From Rapana venosa (Eukaryota; Mollusca; Gastropoda; Neogastropoda; Muricidae), in the NCBI GenBank assembly GCA_028751875.1, contig CM054154.1, forward strand, positions 52,431,476 through 52,495,475: DNA of 64,000 nucleotides, written 5' to 3'. The notes under the pieces are model-generated. The model made no database searches. It was not told the origin of the DNA and saw nothing but the letters and a program-made list of their open reading frames with translations. Below, in pieces: positions 55,854 through 64,000 of this stretch; position 1 is the stretch's first letter, and every line of letters begins with the position of its first letter. Both the position numbers and the translations under genes were made by a program.

Positions 55854-56621
55854 GTGTGGCATGCAGCTTTGTGGGCAACCATGAATTTGTACAGCATCAA
55901 TGCAAACCTGACCAGAGTCATCAAACAGCTGTACAGCGAGGCCACCAGTGCAGTGTACTACAACAACAACATTGGAGAATGGTTTCGAACAACAGTTGGA
56001 GTAAGGCAGGGCTGTCTACTCTCACCCACTCTTTTCAACATCTTCCTTGAGAGAATCATGGCTGATGCACTGGAACATCATGAAGGATCAGTCAGCATTG
56101 GTGGCAGAACGATCACAAACCTCCGCTTCGCAGATGACATTGATGGAATAGCAGGATCAGAAAAAGAGCTTGCCAGCCTAACAGAACACTTGGATAAGGC
56201 CTCCAAAACATACGGCATGGAAATCAGTGCAGAGAAGACCAAACTGATGACTAATAACACCAACGGGATTAGCACTGATATCAGGGTTAATGACCAGAAG
56301 CTGGAAACAGTTCAAAGCTTCAAGTACCTGGGAGCCATTGTATCAGACCAGGGATCCAAGCCAGAAGTAGTATGCAGGACTGCACAGACAATAACAGCTT
56401 TGTCAAAACTAAACACCATCTGGAGAGATAAGAATATCTCACTTATCTCCAAGATCAGACTAATGCGCTCCCTTGTCATATCCATATTTCTGTATGCCTG
56501 TGAATCATGGACCCTGACTGCAGATTTGGAGAGAAGAGTACAGGCAGTGGAGATGAGATGCTTTCAGAGACTCCTTGGCATCTCCTACAAAGACCACATA
56601 AGCAACGAAAGCGGTGCATAA
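55854..56621 (+). pseudogene. RTE reverse transcriptase core with FADD box
   Basis: Just upstream, 55800-55860 gives VFIDFKKAFDRVWHAALW with the first catalytic Asp. The 255-residue frame continues with WFRTTVGVRQGCLLSPTLFN, IFLERIMADALEHHEGSVSI, TNLRFADDIDGIAGSEKELA (catalytic Asp pair at about residues 93-94), YGMEISAEKTKLMTNN, FKYLGAIVSDQGSKPEVVCR, KIRLMRSLVISIFLYACESW and RCFQRLLGISYKDHI. A frameshift at about 56600 separates it from the C-terminal part at 56614-56928. Confidence 0.94.
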
Positions 56622-56928
56622 CAGAATCCAGCAAACCATTGGACCCTATGAGAACCTTCTAACGATCGTGAAAAAGCGTAAACTTAAATGGTATGGGCAT
56701 GTCACAAGATCCCAAGGAATTTCAAAGACAGTTTTGCAAGGCACTGTCCAAGGAGGAAGAAGAAGAGGCAGACCAAGGAAGAGCTGGGAGGATAACATCA
56801 GCGAATGGACAGGCCTAGAACTGAACAAAACCCTGAGAAAGGCAGAACAGAGAGAGCAATGGAGGGAACTGGTTGTTGAGTCTTTGAGGGTGCCCCCACG
56901 GTCGTCAGACTACGGGACAGATAGATAG
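56614..56928 (+). pseudogene. RTE ORF C-terminus running into the GATA tail
   Basis: The frame reads NRIQQTIGPYENLLTIVKKR, KLKWYGHVTRSQGISKT, GTVQGGRRRGRPRKSWEDNI, SEWTGLELNKTLRKAEQREQ and ends GTDR-stop. The last two codons and the stop are supplied by the GATAGATAG tail. The Met at the start of this frame is an internal residue reached after the frameshift. Confidence 0.9.
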
Positions 56929-56936
56929 ATAGATAG

Positions 56937-57008
56937 AAATCCTGTTTCATTTCATAACTATCCCTGCTTTTCAACAACCAAAAATTCCATCACCCTGCCA
57001 AAGTGTAT

Positions 57009-57083
<75 letters not shown>

Positions 57084-57224
57084 TTGGACTCGTTAGAACT
57101 ATTACTTGCTATTGGTTGCATGACTGTGTAAGAATGAGTTGAGTGCAAGCGCTTTGATTTGTCTGTGCAAGATACAGCGCTATATAAATTCCTTTTTAAA
57201 AAAAAATTATTATTATTATTAACT
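56937..57224 (+). mobile_element. L2-like LINE 3' end, host of the RTE insertion
   Basis: CCTGTTTCATTTCATAACTA, ATTCCATCACCCTGCCAAAG, a (GT)n array (57011-57081), then CAAGCGCTTTGATTTGTCTG, TGCAAGATACAGCGCTATAT, AAATTCC and an (ATT)n tail align with the L2 3' ends at 9535-9665 and 21760-22640. It is 5'-truncated. Its left edge is the AAATCCTGTTT copy at 53739. The segment TGACTGTGTAAGAATG at 57121-57136 is the intact form of the MITE target. Confidence 0.88.
57011..57081. repeat. (GT)n microsatellite in L2 3' UTR
   Basis: 71-bp GT array with a single GGG interruption, in the same place as the arrays at 15868 and 22572. Confidence 0.95.
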
Positions 57225-58695
57225 AGCATGTGCTAAATATGTTCTTGAAAACAGAACGACTGAAAATTTCATTTCAGAAGAAGCAGAAGTAAAATCAGAG
57301 CTACATTTCCCTAAAAGAGCACAGGAGATATCTTCTTTAATGCCCATTAATGCATATGTGTCTGATCTTGTCGAAAACTCTGAAGTCAATCAGCAGAGAA
57401 TGGACAAACAAAAGGCAATCTTACCGTGCCCAGTGTGGGAGATGAATAGTGCCCAATTCCACATAGAAGTAACTTGTGTTAAAAAAAATTAGAATCATAA
57501 TATAATGGTTTCTAATATCTAATCCCACATCCACCATAAGTACTTTCATTATTTACAAATTTATACTGATGGATCACGCCTAGATAATCAAGAAACCGGT
57601 TCCGCTTTTGTTAAACCAGCATTAAAAGTTGAAAAATCCTTTTATGTTGGTAAACATCATTCGATATTCACAGCGGAACTCGTGGCAATTTTGATGGCTC
57701 TAAATTATATTCTTGATTTGCCATTGAGTATATTTCAAATCCTTCTTTGTGTTAATTCTAAATCAGTATTATATGCTTTAAAATCTCCATGGTACAAAAA
57801 AACTTCAAATATTGCACTAGAGATAAGGCATGTCATACACCTTTTAACTTTAAAAGCTATAAGCTTAACTTTTTGTTGGGTGCCTTCACATAGTGGATTC
57901 TTTCCAAATGAGTGGGCTGACAGAGCTGCTAAAAGAGGTGCAAACATGGACGGGAATCAGAAGAATTGCATGTACCTTTATCATTACAAGAGGGTTACCA
58001 CTTATTAGAACAAACATCATGGAGAAAGCCCACAGAAAAGTATCACCTAAAAGAGAGATTTTTAAATAGATCTGTAATCAATACCGACAATGTAGGAGTC
58101 GTGAACCATTCTAAGACCTGCACAAATATTTTCACAGCAAGAAGAGTAAACAGCTTGAATAAAACTTAATGCATTCATTACCAAATTCAGCAGAAACGGT
58201 AAATGTCTGTGTGGGAGAATATCACTAATACTCATATAATATTTAAATGCAGGCGCACAAAAGCTTTTTTACCCCAGTTTTCTGAAAACTCCCTCAGTAG
58301 CATATTCAATAAAATGAATTTGGTATTTCATATTGCGAAAGGTCTCTGGCACAGTCCTATAGGACATTTGTTATAACCTCATTAAGTTTAAAGATTGGGG
58401 TTTTTTTTGGGGGGGGGTTGTTTGTTGTTGGGTTTTTTGTTTGTTTGTTTGATTGTTTGGTTTGTTTTTTTAACTGGTTCTTCTTGCTTTGTGAAGTTTC
58501 TTTTTGCCTATGTAAACTATTTTTCCCTTGTACACATTTCAGTAGGACATCTACCACCTCCCTCAACTTCCATGCATTTTTGGGGGGTCTACAACACACA
58601 CACATACACATACACATGTTCTCTATATATTGTAACACTTTATCTTTGGTCTAATATCACCTTGAGTGAACAGACGTTACATTAAAGAAAGAACA
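57225..58695 (+). mobile_element. I/Nimb-type LINE, 3' part of the interrupted element
   Basis: The ORF resumes in frame after the L2/RTE insertions: ACAKYVLENRTTENFISEEA and SELHFPKRAQEISSLM. After a few stops RNase H follows: IYTDGSRLDNQETGSAFVKP, SIFTAELVAILMALNYIL, LLCVNSKSVLYALKSPW and CWVPSHSGFFPNEWADRAAK. The second catalytic Asp is Asn here (CVNS instead of CVDS). The zinc-finger-like end lies at about 58200-58260, the 3' UTR is T-rich then CA-rich, and the terminal motif CTAATATCACCTTGAGTGAA with CAGACGTTACATTAAAG is at 58651-58688. It is near-identical to the minus-strand copy at 7560-8330. Confidence 0.9.
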
Positions 58696-58699
58696 TACA

Positions 58700-58765
58700 A
58701 CACACACGCACGCACGCACGCACGCACGCACGCGCGCGCGCGCGCGCGGGTGTGTGTGTGTGGGC
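58700..58765. repeat. (ACGC)n(CG)n(GT)n alternating purine-pyrimidine tract
   Basis: CACACGCACGCACGC... runs into (CG)n and then (GT)n. It is strictly alternating and nearly palindromic, and follows the LINE terminus. Confidence 0.95.
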
Positions 58766-58839
58766 AAGCTGGGTACCTGCAGGCCAGCCATATAAGTGTT
58801 AGGCAGCAACAGACTGCCCACATAAAAGGTCTGAACAAA

Positions 58840-59150
58840 TTCAAATTCAACAGCTTTATTATCTCAAAGACAGAGAAATTCCAGCGGGTTACTCGCCATA
58901 CATAAAAACAATAAACATTTAAACATAATATTTAATACACACACACACACTGTCCAACATCAGCACGCACCCATCATGAGATAAAAAGCATCCACAAATC
59001 AGCAATATCTCAGCTAGCCACAAACCCACCCCAACAAAAATCACTTTACTTGTAGTAAAACCGTACGTCCGCACATTCACAGTCTCTCGCGCACGCGCAC
59101 GCACGCTCGCACATTGTAAACATTCGTACCCATGCTCACGCATTTTAATA
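58840..59150. other. Unassigned DNA, possible retroposon end
   Basis: AACAGCTTTATTATCTCAAA followed by GAGAAATTCCAG resembles AACACTTTAATCATCCCATG at 3167, hinting at a shared repeat. The remainder has CA/CG-rich words only. Confidence 0.3.
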
Positions 59151-59161
59151 ATATAAGTCAA

Positions 59162-59324
59162 ATTGTTATAACATATTCTATAAGACAAATATCAATTAAA
59201 TTAATACTATGTTCTATTAAGATATTGAACAGTCTAAAAAAACAACAACATTTGTATAACATGTATGATAAGACAAATATCAGTGAAGTTAATACTCTAT
59301 TCTATTAGAAATTGAACACAGTTT
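59162..59324. repeat. Two-copy tandem duplication, about 89-bp period
   Basis: AAGACAAATATCAATTAAAT...TTCTATTAAGATATTGAAC and AAGACAAATATCAGTGAAGT...TTCTATTAGAAATTGAAC repeat with small differences. Confidence 0.75.
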
Positions 59325-59349
59325 ACACTTTAAAAAAAGGTAGCCTTTA

Positions 59350-59429
<80 letters not shown>
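59350..59429. repeat. (CT)n microsatellite
   Basis: CT array with TTCT interruptions. Confidence 0.95.
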
Positions 59430-59430
<1 letters not shown>

Positions 59431-59599
59431 GAGAAATGGTTCTATGATGGTAAGTGGGTTAGAGGTAGTAATACAATTATTGCTAAATTTTGGGTTCAGA
59501 TTCACAAACTATGATCAGTGCGAAAAACGGTACACAGCATCTAGTAACAAAAGGGAAAAAGGCAGTAGTTCAGCTTAACAGAGTTTTTCGGAAATATAA

Positions 59600-62500
59600 A
59601 GAGAGATGACAGTAAATACTTTTTTTAACATTTTTGATAAAAAGATACAGCCAATTTTGGGCTTTTTGCGCGAAGTGTGGGGAAAAACCAGTTAGAAAAA
59701 ATAAAAAAGTCCAATGAGGGGCATGAAAAAGGGTTTTTTTAGGTGTCCCAAACCAAAACTCCAAAAAAAAAAATTGAAATATGGAGACTTTATAAATATC
59801 CTCTTTTTAAAATTTTCGTCCCTCCCTGTAAAAATTTTTGGTTTTAAAATTTTTACTACAAATAATAATGAACGGTTACCAAAAAGGCGTATCAAATGCT
59901 GTTGCAGTAGACATTTCCCGTAAAAAACATTGCGGGGTTTTCGAAAAAAAAGAAATCTTAGCTTGACTGGTTTTAAAACATTTTTTGGTTGCAGCAGGGT
60001 TTTGGGGATGTAAAAAAGTTTCAACAAATTTTAACAAAAGGCTCATCAAATTTTTTTTATAAAAGAAGGTCAGGAACTATAAAAAACGAGAAGATATAAA
60101 CCCATATAAAACTTTTAAAGGGACTATTTTTCTTTAAAAGAAAGTTTATGTTTAGAAAAGGAAAATTATTTTTTCGTGTTGCCATCACCCCGGGTTGGGG
60201 TTTTAATGTACCCCCAAATTAAAATAACAAAAAAACATCGCTAAAGCGAATCTTTTTCATGATAAATTCTTTCCAAATTTTGTAAAAATCAGTTCAAACC
60301 CCGAAAAACATTTTGTGTTATTTGTGCTACGTTTGAAGATTTGGGGTTCCAAATTTTTTTAAAAGAGTCAAAAAATTTCCCTCTCCCAACATTTTATTTA
60401 AAGGGCCATTTGATCCTATCCAAGATAAAAATTTATCTTTTTTGTGTTTCTCCCAAGCAATTAGGGGAAGAAAAAAACTTTTAAGTTTTAAAAGGAAACC
60501 CAATCCAAATGATGAAACTTCTTTTTAAACCATTTTAAACATTTTCCCTTTGTTTATATAAACGTTTTATCAAAAATTTTCGTGGAAAAATTTTTGATCA
60601 AAAATTTTCTGTATCCCCCCCCTTTTAAAAACTAATTTTTTATGCCCTAATCATTCAGTATATTTTAAAAAAAACTGTGATTTGACAACTATCCTTTATT
60701 TTTCAAACCGGGTTTTTAAGGAAAGGTTGTATAGGGTTTTTTCAGGTAACTAATGATTGAGAATTAGAAGGTGCTGCTAAATAAGATTTTTTTCCTATTT
60801 TTTTTCTATAGGGTATTGTAGTCAAAAGGCCAATGTGAAATTTAAATCATTATTATTAAAAAAATCTGTTTAAAATTTTTGATAAAACCAATATGGATGA
60901 TTTTTTAGCATCTTCTCTCAAATTTTGGGGTTAAAGGATGTTTTAAAGGTTTATTAATAAAGGGAAATTTTTTTCTGTTTTAAAAATCTTTAACTTTTTT
61001 GGGAAAATCTGCTACAATTTGAAAATACTCAATATGGATAAATTTTTTCTTAGCACTTCCCCTCTAATAATTGGGGTTTAAAGGGATGTTTTAAAGGTTT
61101 ATAATTTTGTAATTTTCTTCTGAAATTCAATAAAAAATTGTATTGAAATCATCTTTTTGTAGAGTTCCCCTTTATATTTTTGGGTGTGAAATTTCTTTTT
61201 TAAATCAGCCCTAAATCATTATTTTTTTTGTGCTTTTCCCTTTTCCCAGTTTTTTGGAAAGAACTCACTGTTCCATCCTGACCCAAAAAAATTGTATTGG
61301 GGTTTTAAAAGGGGCAAATGTACATTAAATCATTTCAGATTTCAGAGTTCAGACCCTCTCTCCTCTCTCCCCTCTCTCTCTCTCTCTCCCCTCTCTCTCT
61401 TCTCTCTCTCTCTCTCTCCTCTCTTCTCTCTCTCTTGGGGTTTGGGGGAGGGGGGGTTTAAAATATTGCTCACCAGCTGACAAGACTTTTTTTTTCAGAG
61501 CCCCCCCAAAATTTTGCAATTAATTTTTTTAAAAATCTTAGTTAATTAATGACCATGGGGTGTTCTTTCCCGCTATATCAAATTTGGCTAAAGGTTTTTT
61601 CCCTTTGGGGCCCTATCTTAAAAATTTGTCAAAAAAAGCACTGACACCCATCAAATAAAGGGAAAAAGGGGACTTCGTGGACAGTTTCTCTGCTAAACTG
61701 GCTGTTAGCACTCTGCTGCTTATGTTGCTTATGGCAGGATTTAAACCCAAAAACCGGGACCTTCACCTGGGAGGGAAAAACAAAGATTAAAAAAACCAAA
61801 ATAAAGATTTTGGGTGGTGCTAGTCCCAATGCATGAATCAGGAACAGAACTTTAAAAAAAAAAACCAGCAGTTTGACTTTGGTTCAGTGCTATCAAAAAA
61901 TTCCCTCGCAAAAAAAAAAAATTTTTTGTCCCCCCCCCCCACATGACAAATAAAAAATTTCCGATCTAAAAAAATGCAAAAAGAGATAAAAACACATTTG
62001 GGGACAACGGCTTGATAGTAAAAAACTTTTGGTTCAAAAGAAAATTTCACTAAAATTTAGGGGAGAAAAAAAAATTTTCTACATTTACACTTGATGCTCT
62101 TGAAAGAAAAGGTGTGAAAAATGGAATTTCCCCTCTCCCCAACAGGAAAAAAAAAAACTGTGGAATGGAGAAAGAGCATCAGATCAGGGAAAAGGTTACC
62201 CCGACGCAACAACTGTGTTCTTTGGTCTTCCCTTTCGGGGTGACTCGGGGAATTTCCTGTGAAGCCTTTGGTGAAATTTTTAAAAACAACCAAAAATGAA
62301 GCTGAAAGAGCCAGGGGCCCATAAAAAGGCTCGCCCAGTCGGGCAGCCATTCTGGTTCTTTTTCCATTTTGTTAAAACGAGCCCAAATTCTTCAACATGC
62401 CAGATTTGTTTAAAGGGAAAATTCAAATCCCTGTGTATGAAAACGAGGGGATTTCTCTGTTTTGGGACGCGTCAGAAAGGGAGGGGGTTGGTGCCTCTCA

Positions 62501-64000
62501 TGAACAAATGCTAATAAAGGGGTTTAAGGGAGCCGGGGTTTGCGAAATGAAAAGCGGCCCACAGAACGGGGAAAAACCTACGCTTTTGCCCTTTGAGAGG
62601 CAGGATCCCCAGAAGCTGGAAGCAGACCAAACAGGGACATAAAGAGGAAGTGGGGGCCGGAAAAACAGAGGAGCAGACACCCCCGAGCCAACCGAATAGA
62701 TGGAGGGGTAAAGGGGACAGAGGGTCTGAGGGCCCAGAGCAGGCAGCAGCACCCAAAGGGAGGGAGACAGCCACCCAGCTGTTAAACTCACACATCAGGC
62801 AAAAAGCCGTTCCAACATTCCCAACTCACAATTTTCTCAACAACTAGCCCCCTATCCAAAACACCTGGCAAAAAGCCCAAACACACACTCCACCAGGTTC
62901 AGGCAACAAGCTTTTACTGCACACACCCCCAGAGGGGCCCTCCGAGGCAGACAGGGGGTGGTTTGGGTTTGTGGCAAGACGAGGATCATCGGAACTGTCA
63001 TAACATATAGACCAAGTCAAGGGGAAAAAAGCCCAAATGATTCCCCCTATCTTCCCGATTAGGAAGATGAAAAATGGACCAAAAAGTGTAGGGGACAATG
63101 GAAAGTGGGTGATCTATCTGGGCAAAAACGAAACTGACTTAGCCAATACGATGGAGATATGGGAAGGCCCCGCCCCCGTAAACTGCTAAGGGACCCTTTA
63201 AATTGCTGAATTAAAAGGGGTTTCAGGACTGGCCCGCCAAATTTGGGAAGCGCTGCTTTATTTAAATAAAAAACTTCATTCGTTTTGTGTGCCTTTCCCG
63301 AGACCTTTTTGTGGACAAGCAATTTGATTTTTATTTGTTTAAAAGAAATTTTGGGGTTTAAACCCCCCTAAAAAAACTTAGTAAACAGGGGAAAAAAAGG
63401 GGAGGTGTTTTTTCTGGGGAAGAACATTTTTGCCAAAATTTTGGGAAAAAATTTGTGGGGGTTTCATAATTTTTAAATAAAGATTTTTCTAAAAAACTTC
63501 CCAAAAATTTAATTTACCCAAAAAGCCTATTCGGGGAAACTGTTGTACATCCCCCCACGTTAAATTACCTTGTATGCCATGGGCAATGATGGGGTTTGGG
63601 AAAAGGGTTATTGAGCATTGCCTCGTTTAGGGATTAAACTCAAAAATGGGCAAAAAAGTACATGTTAATGATTGGAGACTTTAAAGCTCGTATTTGGGGG
63701 GGAAAATGGCAAAAAATGGGACTGATATTTAAGCCCACAAAAAGTTTGAGAAAAGTATTTTTTCGTACCCCACGTGAAAGAGGGGTTCAAAGGATTTGGC
63801 AATCAAAATTTCTTTCAATGGTAAAGTTTGGGCTGTTTCCCTTCTTAAGGGGGGAAAATTTTTGGATTTGATGACGGGCCCAAAAATACATCTTTAACCC
63901 CAGATCCGCACGGTGGACAAATTTAAATTTTTTTTAAATGAAATTGTTTTTCACAACATTTTTTGGTTTTTCTTTTTTGTTGATACTGTTTGTGTTTAAT
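59600..64000. other. Low-accuracy region without a firm gene
   Basis: The homopolymer-rich wording is the same as in 49760-53060. A (CT)n array lies at about 61359-61436. At 63660-63760 the plus strand reads MLMIGDFKARIWGGKW, which could be a LINE endonuclease GDFNA block, but support is thin. The GC-richer stretch 62580-62960 has open frames without recognisable domains. Confidence 0.5.

Larger units (their letters stand above)
53750..56936 (+). mobile_element. RTE-type LINE, complete ends, (GATA)n tail, 11-bp TSD
   Basis: The 3187-bp element starts AGAGGTCAGGTCAGAG and ends in GATAGATAGATAGATAG. It has a roughly 270-bp 5' UTR, then one ORF with EEP endonuclease (54020-54760), linker (54840-55340), RT (55380-56540) and C-terminus (56600-56928). 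The FADDID box, the GDWNAKVG endonuclease motif and the GTVQGGRRRGRPRKSWEDN end are typical of the RTE clade. The ORF stop (TAG, 56926-56928) lies in the tail repeat itself. Direct repeats AAATCCTGTTT flank it. About six disabling changes (frameshifts near 54120, 54740, 55690 and 56600, and stops at 54406 and 55602) make it inactive, but they are few, so the insertion is fairly young. Confidence 0.94.

Overview
The window looks like repeat-dense, non-genic DNA from an animal, most likely a mollusc (possibly a gastropod) or another lophotrochozoan. The evidence is non-LTR retrotransposons of the RNase H-bearing I/Nimb type plus L2-, RTE- and L1/Tx1-like elements, very abundant (CA)n arrays, and 3' tails typical of invertebrate LINEs and SINEs. 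No rRNA, tRNA or CRISPR was recognised. I see no bacterial-style operon. The only piece that may belong to a cellular gene is one minus-strand exon with an OTU-protease-like domain at 33793-34623. Clade names rest on motif recognition by eye.

Layout. 1-4300: degraded L1/Tx1-like RT (+), a jockey/CR1-type RT (-) and CA/CT microsatellites. 4300-7560: low-accuracy sequence with no firm gene. 7560-15706: minus-strand I/Nimb-type remnants, one interrupted by an L2-like LINE (9346-11575). 15710-19069: a nearly complete L2-like LINE inserted in the ORF2 of another Nimb-type element whose endonuclease (19073-20412) and SGNH-like ORF1 (20700-21759) lie upstream. 21760-22640: an L2 3' end carrying a 605-bp MITE with 82-bp perfect terminal inverted repeats and a 9-bp target duplication. 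22640-29661: plus-strand Nimb-type copies, one with EN, RT and RNase H. 29780-36606: blocks of a 20-bp minisatellite in opposite orientations around unknown DNA, a SINE-like repeat and the OTU exon. 38360-40950: degraded RTE (-). 41160-46090: a poly-G base-calling artefact flanked by two versions of the same sequence. 45960-49700: an RTE-like LINE (-). 52780-58690: a Nimb-type LINE (+) interrupted by an L2 3' end that is itself interrupted by a complete RTE with an 11-bp target duplication. 59600-64000: low-accuracy sequence.

The window therefore records successive retrotransposition: Nimb-type elements first, L2 copies into them, then an RTE and a MITE into the L2 copies. Almost all LINE ORFs carry frameshifts or stops. 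Part of this is real decay and part is sequencing error. Several long stretches (about 1440-2900, 4080-7560, 12000-14100, 31700-33790, 38360-45360, 48060-53060, 59600-64000) show isolated bases replaced by short homopolymers, so reading frames there are unreliable.
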